6,664 bases of DNA from Alphaproteobacteria bacterium UBA1254 (lineage in GTDB: Bacteria; Pseudomonadota; Alphaproteobacteria; RF32; CAG-239). The position numbers were made by a program, and so were the translations under genes. The notes beneath the pieces are model-generated. The model was not told where the DNA came from and ran no database searches. It worked only from the letters and a program-made list of their open reading frames with translations. The DNA lies in contig DBVW01000018.1 in NCBI GenBank assembly GCA_002308495.1, positions 29,194 to 35,857 on the forward strand. Reading direction: 5' to 3'. Shown one piece after another: positions 1 to 5,903 of the stretch (position 1 is its first letter; each line of letters starts with the position of its first letter).

Positions 1-1047
1 GATGAAAAGTTTATTATTTGTAACGGCGACGAAGGTGATCCGGGTGCTTATATGGACAGATCCATTTTGGAAGGTGATCCGCATGCCGTTATTGAAGGTA
101 TGATGATTGCCGCTTATGCCATCGGTGCTACGGCCGGTTGGTTTTATGTTCGTGCAGAATATCCGCTTGCTGTCGAAAGATTGCAAAAAGCTATTCAAGC
201 CTGCAAGAAAAACAGATTGCTGGGCAATAACATTATGGGAACGGATTTCAGCTTTAATGTTGACATTCGTCTCGGTGCCGGTGCGTTTGTTTGCGGTGAA
301 GAAACAGCGCTTATCCATTCAATCGAAGGTGCAAGAGGAACACCTCGTCCGCGTCCGCCGTATCCGGTCAATAAAGGTTTGTGGGACAAGCCTTCGTGTG
401 TGAACAACGTCGAAACACTTGCAAATGTTTCAAAGATTTTGCTTAAAGGCGCCGATTGGTTTGCATCGTTTGGTACGGAAACATCAAAAGGCACAAAAGT
501 TTTTGCTTTGACAGGTCAGGTTGAGCACTCGGGTTTGATTGAAGTTCCGATGGGAACGACAATTAATGAAATTGTTAATGAAATCGGCGGCGGCGTTCCT
601 CAAGGTAAAACGTTGAAAGCCGTTCAGTCAGGCGGTCCGTCGGGAGGTGTGATACCGGCTAAATATATGAATATGCCGGTATGTTACGAAGAACTTAAAA
701 AAATCGGTTCGATTATGGGATCCGGCGGTCTTATCGTCATTGATGATTCTTCTGATATGGTTGCTCTTGCAAAATTCTATCTTGACTTTACGGTTGATGA
801 ATCTTGCGGAAAATGTGCTCCATGCAGAATCGGCGGAAAGCAGATGCTGACGCTGCTCGATAAAATTAATCGCGGCAGGGGCAAGAAGAAAGATTTGGAG
901 CAATTAAAGCAAATTGCGTTTGCTATGCAAAAAGCATCGCTCTGCGGTTTGGGACAAACAGCGCCAAATCCGGTTCTTTCGACCTTGAAGTTCTATGAAG
1001 AAGAATATACAAACAAATTGCTTGACGGCAAGACAGAGGAGAAATAA
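1..1047 (+). CDS. NuoF/HndC-like NAD(H)-binding flavoprotein subunit of [FeFe]-hydrogenase (5' partial)
   Basis: This is the diaphorase subunit that binds FMN and NAD(H) and exchanges electrons with the hydrogenase catalytic subunit encoded next to it, in the cytoplasm. The reading frame is open from base 1, so the true start lies outside; the ATG at 52 is internal, because the codons before it encode the conserved FMN-site motif NGDEGDPGA (window residues 8-16). Next come the glycine-rich NAD/FMN motif GAGAFVCGEETALI (about residues 92-105), VNNVET, an SLBB domain (about 165-225), and the [4Fe-4S] (N3-type) motif CxxCxxC with codons at 805, 814 and 823 and the fourth Cys at 943. The protein stops about 30 residues after that last Cys, as plain NuoF does. 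It lacks the C-terminal double [4Fe-4S] ferredoxin domain of classical HndC/HydB. About 90 N-terminal residues are missing, or about 200 if a thioredoxin-like [2Fe-2S] domain precedes. HndC/HydB is favoured over respiratory NuoF because of the hydrogenase gene downstream. Confidence 0.95.
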   Translation, partial: DEKFIICNGDEGDPGAYMDRSILEGDPHAVIEGMMIAAYAIGATAGWFYVRAEYPLAVERLQKAIQACKKNRLLGNNIMGTDFSFNVDIRLGAGAFVCGEETALIHSIEGARGTPRPRPPYPVNKGLWDKPSCVNNVETLANVSKILLKGADWFASFGTETSKGTKVFALTGQVEHSGLIEVPMGTTINEIVNEIGGGVPQGKTLKAVQSGGPSGGVIPAKYMNMPVCYEELKKIGSIMGSGGLIVIDDSSDMVALAKFYLDFTVDESCGKCAPCRIGGKQMLTLLDKINRGRGKKKDLEQLKQIAFAMQKASLCGLGQTAPNPVLSTLKFYEEEYTNKLLDGKTEEK

Positions 1048-1049
1048 AA

Positions 1050-2813
1050 ATGGTTAAATTAACAATTGATAATATGGAAGTTGAAGTCGACGCCGGCACA
1101 AGTATTTTGGATGCGGCAAGAAAAGTTCAGATTGAAATTCCGACACTTTGCAAACATCCTGATGTTGATCCTTCGGCAGGTTGCGGTATGTGTATCGTTA
1201 AAGTCGGCGGGCGCATTATGCGTTCTTGCTGTACACCTGTTGCAGAAGGTATGGAAATTGTTACAAATGATGCCGAATTAAAGGAAATCAGAAAGACGGT
1301 TTTGAAGCTTATTTTGAGCAACCACCCGAATGATTGTTTGAACTGTTCAAGAAGCGGTCAATGCGAATTGCAGGAAATGACGGCCGAGATGGGTATTGAT
1401 CAAAATGAAATTATCAAAATGCTATCGCAAGAGCCGAAAGATGATACAACAGGCGCGATTGTTTTAGATCCGTCGAAATGTATTGTTTGCGGCAGATGCG
1501 TTAACATTTGTCAGAATGTTCAGAATGTTTGGGCATTGAGCTATTTGCATCGTGGTTTTGTAACAAAAATTACGGGTGCAAATGATACGAAACTCGGTGA
1601 TTCTCCTTGTATTAAATGCGGTCAATGTGTTGCACACTGTCCGACAGGTGCGATTACCGATCATGACAATACATCAAAAGTTTTTGATTTGCTTTCAAAC
1701 AAAGATTATGTGACGGTGGTTCAGATTGCGCCGGCCGTCCGTGTCGCCTTGGGTGAAGAGTTCGGTTTTGAATTCGGCTCTAATTTGACAGGCAAAATTT
1801 ACGCAGCTTTGCGAAGATTAGGTTTTGCTAAGGTATTTGATACGAACTTCGGTGCGGACTTAACAATTATGGAAGAAGCTTCGGAGTTTGTGAAACGCTT
1901 CACATCAAATGACAATTTGCCGATGTTTACTTCTTGCTGTCCGGCTTGGGTTGATTACTTGGAGAAGTATTATCCTGAAAATATTCCGAACTTATCATCT
2001 TGCAAGTCGCCTCACGAAATGGTCGGAGCCATAGCTAAAACATATTGGGCACAGAAAGCGGGTGTCGATGTTTCTAAAGTTAAAGTTGTTTCGGTTATGC
2101 CTTGCACGGCTAAAAAGTGGGAAATCGGTCGTGATGAAACGATGAGTTCATCAGGATATCAAGATGTTGATGAAGTTATCACAACACGTGAGCTTGCTAA
2201 GATGATTAAGCGTGCAGGTATTAACTTTAAGGCTTTGAAGGAAGAACAAGCTGATAATCCTTTGGGTGAGTATTCCGGTGCGGCAACGATTTTCGGTGTT
2301 ACCGGCGGTGTGATGACAGCAGCTTTGAGATCGGCTTATTTCTTCATCACGAGTGAAGAATTAGGCGAACTTAATTTCAAAGCGATTGAAGGTTTGGATG
2401 CCGTTAAGGTTGCTGAAATTGATATTAAAGGCACAAAGGTTCGTATCGCTGTCGTGAACGGTGTCGGAAACGTTGAGCCGGTTATGGAAGCTATTAACAA
2501 GGCTAAAGCTGAGGGTTCGGAGCTTCCGTATCACTTTGTTGAAGTGATGGCTTGTCCGGGAGGCTGTATTGCAGGCGGTGGTCAGCCGCGTGTTATGGGC
2601 GCAGCTTTTGATAAACCTTGGGGTATTAATAACGAAATTCGCAAACTTCGTTCAAAAGGTTTGAACTGTGAAGATGAATGCGCTCAAAATCGTTTGTCTC
2701 ATAAGAATGAATCGATTAAACAGCTTTATACGGATTATTTAGGACAGCCGGGCGGTGAAAAATCGCACCACCTGTTGCACACAAAATATCAAAAGCGTCC
2801 GCTGTATAAATAA
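1050..2813 (+). CDS. [FeFe]-hydrogenase catalytic subunit, NAD-linked HndD/HydA type
   Basis: This 587-residue cytoplasmic protein catalyses reversible H2 production from protons. Cluster domains, in order: N-terminal [2Fe-2S] (C34, C45, C48, C60 or C61), a His-Cys3 [4Fe-4S] site (H92, C96, C99, C105), and a two-cluster ferredoxin domain (C144/147/150/154 and C187/190/193/197). The H-cluster domain follows, with all three signatures: L1 TSCCPAW (C296, C297), L2 MPCTAKKWE (C352) and L3 MACPGGCIAGGGQP (C502, C506). Matching it to Clostridium pasteurianum CpI, from memory, places the proton-path residues at E276, E279, R283, C296 and S316, all present. Length is close to that of CpI and HndD (about 575-585). 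There is no C-terminal extra [2Fe-2S] domain as in Thermotoga HydA. The ATG has a good ribosome site (AGAGGAGA at 1035-1042), 2 nt after the flavin subunit's stop, so the two are co-transcribed. Pairing with a NuoF-like subunit puts it in the trimeric NAD-linked class (group A3/M3). Oddity: T423 where the GGVMEAA motif normally has Glu. Maturases HydEFG are not in the window. Confidence 0.97.
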   Translation: MVKLTIDNMEVEVDAGTSILDAARKVQIEIPTLCKHPDVDPSAGCGMCIVKVGGRIMRSCCTPVAEGMEIVTNDAELKEIRKTVLKLILSNHPNDCLNCSRSGQCELQEMTAEMGIDQNEIIKMLSQEPKDDTTGAIVLDPSKCIVCGRCVNICQNVQNVWALSYLHRGFVTKITGANDTKLGDSPCIKCGQCVAHCPTGAITDHDNTSKVFDLLSNKDYVTVVQIAPAVRVALGEEFGFEFGSNLTGKIYAALRRLGFAKVFDTNFGADLTIMEEASEFVKRFTSNDNLPMFTSCCPAWVDYLEKYYPENIPNLSSCKSPHEMVGAIAKTYWAQKAGVDVSKVKVVSVMPCTAKKWEIGRDETMSSSGYQDVDEVITTRELAKMIKRAGINFKALKEEQADNPLGEYSGAATIFGVTGGVMTAALRSAYFFITSEELGELNFKAIEGLDAVKVAEIDIKGTKVRIAVVNGVGNVEPVMEAINKAKAEGSELPYHFVEVMACPGGCIAGGGQPRVMGAAFDKPWGINNEIRKLRSKGLNCEDECAQNRLSHKNESIKQLYTDYLGQPGGEKSHHLLHTKYQKRPLYK

Positions 2814-2826
2814 AAAGACGCAAATG

Positions 2827-2858
2827 AAAAACGGTCCTTTTCAAAGGACCGTTTTTTT
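2827..2858. terminator. Bidirectional Rho-independent terminator between convergent genes
   Basis: A perfect inverted repeat, AACGGTCCTTT / AAAGGACCGTT with a 2-nt centre (in practice about a 4-nt loop), is flanked by an A tract on the left and seven T on the right. It can therefore terminate in both directions: the hydrogenase operon from the left (14 nt after the hydA stop) and the TrpF-like gene from the right (3 nt past its stop). It fills nearly all of the 47-bp convergent spacer. Confidence 0.93.
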
Positions 2859-2860
2859 AA

Positions 2861-3619
2861 TTAAATGATTTCATTTTGTTTGGTAAAAACGGGCGTTTTG
2901 TTCCAATTCAGCGCGTTTTGAACAAACATTGAGGCTCTTTGAAATGAAAACGAACCGTTTTCTTTTAATTTGCCTTCGGCATCAATAAAAACGGTACCTT
3001 TGGCAACTTTTCCGATTTTATCAAGCTCTTGAGTAATGTTTTCGGGAGAAAGTCCGCCGGCATAACCTTGAAACGCATCTTCAAAAAGAGGCGGCTTTTG
3101 AGCGTCGGGCAATATACCCTCGCCAAAGGAATCATCAAATAAAACATCAAATTTCATACCGCGGTGGTGAGCCATTTGAATGAAAGGCAAATTGGTTTGG
3201 CTCGCCGATAAAATAATCGAGTGAGATGAAACGGAATACACGGCATTTTGGAGTTTTTGAAAGTCAGGGGCAACTTTGCCGTTGAAAGTTTCGCGTCCGA
3301 TTTTGAAATTAAGCTGTAAGCGACCGATGGCATCGCCGTTTTTTAAAAGCTCATCAATTTCAGATGGAATTTTTTCTTCACAGAAAGAAACAACGAAACC
3401 TTCGTTTAGGTGCAAGGCAATACGATTTTTGATTTTTTGTTCGTTGAGTTTTGCCGTCAGCTCTTGCAGCCATTCAAAGCGAGGGGTTTGATAGGCGGCT
3501 TTTTTAGGCGAGCATTGAACGCCGAATTCAACGCACGGATAATTTTTTAAAAATCGAACGGCTTCATCAATGTCATTTTTTTCGTTAATGCCGGAGCATA
3601 CAATGGTTTTTAAAAACAT
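2861..3619 (-). CDS. TrpF-like (phosphoribosylanthranilate isomerase-like) TIM-barrel protein, function uncertain
   Basis: A 252-residue protein without signal peptide or membrane segment. I do not recognise it as a standard named enzyme, but its order of motifs follows phosphoribosylanthranilate isomerase (TrpF). KTIVCSGIN (residues 4-12) resembles the K-I-C-G-I-T first strand, with C8 near the catalytic Cys. EFGVQCSPKK (31-40) resembles the GFVFYPKSPR strand; LQLNF (101-105) the VQLHG strand; FDVLFDDSFGEG (157-168) the LLDs-GGtG strand holding the catalytic Asp; GYAGGLSPENI (185-195) the AGGL-PENV phosphate-binding loop; and VFIDAEGKLKENG (210-222) the VD-SSGVE strand. Several canonical positions are altered (CG to CSG, QLHG to QLNF, SSGVE to AEGKL), so a diverged paralogue with another substrate is as likely as true TrpF. 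Length is slightly above the usual 200-230. The start is ATG with AAGGG six bases upstream (3626-3630). It has its own promoter, no trp genes beside it, and is convergent with the hydrogenase operon. Confidence 0.7.
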   Translation of the reverse strand: MFLKTIVCSGINEKNDIDEAVRFLKNYPCVEFGVQCSPKKAAYQTPRFEWLQELTAKLNEQKIKNRIALHLNEGFVVSFCEEKIPSEIDELLKNGDAIGRLQLNFKIGRETFNGKVAPDFQKLQNAVYSVSSHSIILSASQTNLPFIQMAHHRGMKFDVLFDDSFGEGILPDAQKPPLFEDAFQGYAGGLSPENITQELDKIGKVAKGTVFIDAEGKLKENGSFSFQRASMFVQNALNWNKTPVFTKQNEII

Positions 3620-3635
3620 ATTTTTCCCTTTCGTG

Positions 3636-3650
3636 TTCGTATTATACGAA
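3636..3650. promoter_or_regulatory. Perfect 15-bp palindrome over the -10 box; candidate operator
   Basis: TTCGTAT-T-ATACGAA is an exact inverted repeat with 7-bp arms and a 1-nt centre. It completely covers the -10 hexamer of the TrpF-like gene's promoter and reaches the expected transcription start. A repressor dimer bound here would block the promoter. The regulator is unknown. Part of the symmetry comes from the -10 box itself (TAT/ATA), but the TTCG/CGAA outer arms do not. Confidence 0.4.
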
Positions 3651-3668
3651 AAAAAATGTTCAAGTCAA
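3641..3668 (-). promoter_or_regulatory. Sigma-70-type promoter of the TrpF-like gene
   Basis: Read on the minus strand, TTGACT (3663-3668) and a perfect TATAAT (3641-3646) are separated by 16 nt. The expected transcription start is about 3634, which gives a leader of roughly 15 nt holding the AAGGG ribosome site. It lies between the recA terminator and the TrpF-like gene, so that gene can be transcribed independently of recA. Confidence 0.8.
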
Positions 3669-3688
3669 ATTTAAAGGCTTTAAAATTG

Positions 3689-3720
3689 AAAAAAACCGCG
3701 TTTGTAAACACGGTTTTTTT
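3689..3720 (-). terminator. Rho-independent terminator of recA
   Basis: On the minus strand a stem ACCGTGTTT / AAACGCGGT with a very short loop (one G-U pair in the RNA) is followed by seven T (complement of 3689-3695). It starts 17 nt past the recA stop. The G-U pair becomes an A-C mismatch in a plus-strand transcript, so the hairpin is better formed from the recA side. It separates recA from the TrpF-like gene downstream. Confidence 0.88.
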
Positions 3721-3736
3721 AAGGAAAACAAACAGA

Positions 3737-4762
3737 CTATTCTTCGTCCATCGGTTCGTCCGAGCCGATCATTTCCGTTGTTAAATGGCCGGCGTCAGCA
3801 CGAATTTTCTTTTCAATGTCATCAGCGACATCGGGATGTTCTCTTAAAAAGGTTTTTGCGTTTTCACGGCCTTGACCGATTTTTTCGCCGTTATAAGAGA
3901 ACCAGGCACCGGCTTTGTCAACGATACCGGCTTTAACACCTAAATCGATGAGTTCACCTGTTTTAGAAATACCTTCTCCGTACATAATATCGAAATCAAC
4001 GGTTTTAAACGGAGGAGCCACTTTGTTTTTAACGATTTTAACGCGGGTTTGGCTGCCGATGACATCATCTTTGTCTTTGATGGCACCGATACGGCGGATG
4101 TCCATACGAACTGATGCGTAGAACTTCAAAGCATTACCGCCGGTCGTTGTTTCCGGATTGCCGAACATGATGCCGATTTTCATACGAATTTGGTTGATGA
4201 AAATGACCAAAGTGTTTGAGCGGGAAATTGTCGATGTGAGTTTACGCAAAGCCTGGCTCATCAAACGGGCTTGAAGGCCCATGTGCGAATCGCCCATTTC
4301 GCCTTCCAACTCGGCCTTCGGAACAAGTGCGGCAACAGAGTCAACAACCAAAACATCAATAGCACCCGAGCGAACCAATGTGTCGGCAATTTCAAGGGCC
4401 TGTTCGCCGGCATCCGGCTGTGAAATAAGCAAATTTTCAATATCTACGCCGATTTTTTTGGCATAAGACGGATCTAAAGCATGTTCGGCATCAATAAATG
4501 CACAGGTGCCGCCTTTCTTTTGGCTTTGAGCGATAACACTTAAAGCCAAAGTTGTTTTACCGGAGCTTTCCGGTCCGTAAATTTCAACGATTCGACCTTT
4601 CGGAAGACCGCCGATACCGAGTGCGATATCAATCCCTAAAGAGCCGGTTGAAATGGCTTCAATATCAATGTTGGTGTTTTGCCCCAAGCGCATGATAGAA
4701 CCTTTGCCGAAAGCGCGTTCAATTTGACTTAAGGCCGCATCTAATGCTTTATCTTTTTCCAT
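3737..4762 (-). CDS. recA: RecA recombinase
   Basis: RecA forms ATP-dependent filaments on single-stranded DNA, drives strand exchange in recombinational repair and stimulates LexA self-cleavage in the SOS response; it is cytoplasmic. The 341-residue protein is full length. It shows Walker A GPESSGKT (63-70), the catalytic Glu in [11 protein letters not shown] (E93), Walker [11 protein letters not shown] (137-146), loop L1 [20 protein letters not shown] (151-170), loop L2 with [19 protein letters not shown] (201-219), and an acidic C-terminal tail (SDEPMDEE). Wording such as [17 protein letters not shown] and the [11 protein letters not shown] segment is typical of alphaproteobacterial RecA. 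The start is ATG with a weak ribosome site (GTGAG, five bases upstream). It is transcribed alone from a LexA-controlled promoter in the 93-bp spacer after yihY and ends at its own hairpin terminator. Neither alaS nor recX, common recA neighbours, is adjacent. Confidence 0.99.
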   Translation of the reverse strand: MEKDKALDAALSQIERAFGKGSIMRLGQNTNIDIEAISTGSLGIDIALGIGGLPKGRIVEIYGPESSGKTTLALSVIAQSQKKGGTCAFIDAEHALDPSYAKKIGVDIENLLISQPDAGEQALEIADTLVRSGAIDVLVVDSVAALVPKAELEGEMGDSHMGLQARLMSQALRKLTSTISRSNTLVIFINQIRMKIGIMFGNPETTTGGNALKFYASVRMDIRRIGAIKDKDDVIGSQTRVKIVKNKVAPPFKTVDFDIMYGEGISKTGELIDLGVKAGIVDKAGAWFSYNGEKIGQGRENAKTFLREHPDVADDIEKKIRADAGHLTTEMIGSDEPMDEE

Positions 4763-4804
4763 TTTTTCTCACTTTCTTAAAAATAAAAATTTATTGTTGA
4801 TGTT

Positions 4805-4833
4805 AATATGTTCTATTTTTGTTCTAATTGCAA
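4805..4833 (-). promoter_or_regulatory. recA promoter (-35 TTGCAA, -10 CATATT)
   Basis: On the minus strand, TTGCAA (4828-4833) and CATATT (4805-4810) are spaced by 17 nt. Both hexamers are moderate matches (each 4 of 6). The predicted start near 4798 gives a leader of about 35 nt to the recA ATG. The LexA box occupies the spacer, which supports this assignment over other AT-rich candidates in the spacer. Confidence 0.6.
4810..4824. promoter_or_regulatory. LexA (SOS) box, alphaproteobacterial direct-repeat type
   Basis: The plus strand reads GTTC-TATTTTT-GTTC, that is GTTC-N7-GTTC (GAAC-N7-GAAC on the recA coding strand). This is the direct-repeat SOS box known for alphaproteobacterial LexA. 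It lies between and touches the predicted recA -10 and -35 elements, so bound LexA would exclude RNA polymerase. A further inverted GAAC at 4834-4837 makes GTTCT-N7-AGAAC with the right half (4821-4837), possibly fortuitous. Confidence 0.8.
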
Positions 4834-4855
4834 GAACTTTTTTCAATTTTTCACA

Positions 4856-5737
4856 TTATCTGTTGTTCGGCTTTGTTTTTACAAGAATTTTTTTAAGATT
4901 TCTCTTGTCGAGCCCGCGATATTCATCTAAAGCTGCCGTAACAACCGCGCCAAAGATAACCACAGCCCAATAAAGATACATCCACACGAGCATTAACGGT
5001 ATGGCAGCTATTGCGCCGTATAGGGTTTTATAGGTGTTGTTTTTGAGCATAAAGAGGGCAAAGCCTTGTTTTAAGATGAGGAAAAGCAACATTGCCGTTA
5101 AAGCTCCGGCAAAAGCGCTTGAAATACTGACTTTTTTGTTCGGAATAAAGACATAAACGCCGACGAGCAGCAAACAAGTGATGATTGCGGGCAAAATCTT
5201 TCCGATCCAAATTTGAGCTTCGGGCAATGAGGCGAAGATTTTATTGAAAGCGACCATGCCTTTTAAGGATAAGCCTGTTCCCAAAAGTAAGGGACCTAAG
5301 GTAATGACGGTCCAATAAAGCGTGATTTTTGTGGTCCACCGGCGAGGCGTTGTGACCTTAAAGATAAAGTTAAAGCTGTTTTCAATGGTCGAAAGAAGCA
5401 AAATTGCCGTTAAAGCAATACCGACAACACCGATTGTCGTTAGTTTTGCGGTGGCATTGATAAAATCATTAAAGTAAGCACTGATATCTTGTCCGGCATC
5501 AGGCATTAAGTTTTGAATAAACAAGTCTTGAATTTGGCCTCTGACATCGGCAAAGACCGGAAAGGCCGAAAAAACAGCCAAAGCAATGGCTAAAACAGGG
5601 ACCAATGCGATAAGGGAAGTGTAGCTCAGCGAAGAAGCCACTCTCAAAACCGTATCATTTTGTGCTCGTTTGATTAAAAAAAATAAAAAGCCTTTAATGC
5701 TTTGAAAACACGAATATAATTTTTCTTTGAGGGTCAA
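4856..5737 (-). CDS. YihY/BrkB-family inner-membrane protein
   Basis: A 293-residue polytopic membrane protein of the YihY/virulence-factor BrkB family (older, unsupported name ribonuclease BN). The molecular function of the family is not settled; a transporter-like role is suspected. About six membrane segments can be seen, near residues 38-60, 101-125, 138-162, 180-198, 205-230 and 244-268. Family signatures are ASSLSYTSLIALVPVLA (34-50), the TIENSFNFIFKV segment (117-128) and the C-terminal TYKTLYGAIAAIPLMLVW (235-252) leading into the last helix, then a basic tail (KRNLKKILVKTKPNNR). The start is TTG at 5735-5737: a strong AAAGGAG (5745-5751) lies 7 nt upstream, and the next in-frame Met is at residue 78, inside the conserved region. 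It precedes recA on the same strand, but no clear terminator separates them, so some readthrough into recA is possible. Confidence 0.93.
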   Translation of the reverse strand: MTLKEKLYSCFQSIKGFLFFLIKRAQNDTVLRVASSLSYTSLIALVPVLAIALAVFSAFPVFADVRGQIQDLFIQNLMPDAGQDISAYFNDFINATAKLTTIGVVGIALTAILLLSTIENSFNFIFKVTTPRRWTTKITLYWTVITLGPLLLGTGLSLKGMVAFNKIFASLPEAQIWIGKILPAIITCLLLVGVYVFIPNKKVSISSAFAGALTAMLLFLILKQGFALFMLKNNTYKTLYGAIAAIPLMLVWMYLYWAVVIFGAVVTAALDEYRGLDKRNLKKILVKTKPNNR

Positions 5738-5761
5738 GGTTTTTCTCCTTTATGCAAGTTT

Positions 5762-5789
5762 ATTTTAATGTATAAGAATTTTTTTTCAA
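5762..5789 (-). promoter_or_regulatory. Probable promoter of the yihY-family gene
   Basis: On the minus strand TTGAAA (5784-5789) and TAAAAT (5762-5767) are spaced by 16 nt, each matching 5 of 6 consensus bases. The predicted start near 5755 lies just ahead of the AAAGGAG ribosome site. The region is very AT-rich, so the match could be partly chance. Confidence 0.45.
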
Positions 5790-5843
5790 AAGCAAAGAAA
5801 ATAAAAAAGACTAACAAGAAAGATTGAAAATTTTTTGGGTCGC

Positions 5844-5871
5844 TTGACTTAAAGAATTTGCCCATTATAAT
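5844..5871 (+). promoter_or_regulatory. Sigma-70-type promoter of the SIMPL gene
   Basis: TTGACT (5844-5849) and a perfect TATAAT (5866-5871) are spaced by 16 nt, the same hexamers and spacing as the promoter of the TrpF-like gene. The expected start is about 5878, giving a 25-nt leader with AAAAGGAGA (5887-5895) before the ATG at 5904. It is divergent from the yihY promoter; the whole 166-bp divergent spacer holds only these two promoters and ribosome sites. Confidence 0.85.
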
Positions 5872-5903
5872 TTAGACAGTAACATCAAAAGGAGAATAAA
5901 AAT

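Noticed and set aside
195..494. Open frame on the minus strand inside the flavin-subunit gene
   Set aside because: It lies entirely opposite a strongly conserved coding region, has no recognisable domain and no supporting promoter or ribosome site.
1..1047. Assignment as NuoF of respiratory complex I
   Set aside because: Motifs and the NuoF-like length alone would allow it, but the next gene, 2 nt away, is an [FeFe]-hydrogenase and not nuoG, so a hydrogenase subunit is the better reading.
3276..3491. Plus-strand open frame opposite the TrpF-like gene
   Set aside because: Shadow of a convincing minus-strand gene; the product is Ser/Lys-rich with no domain or start signal.
4821..4837. Inverted repeat GTTCT-N7-AGAAC after yihY as a possible terminator
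   Set aside because: Only 5-bp arms and no T run follows it on the minus strand; it overlaps the LexA box and -35 region of recA, which explain it better.
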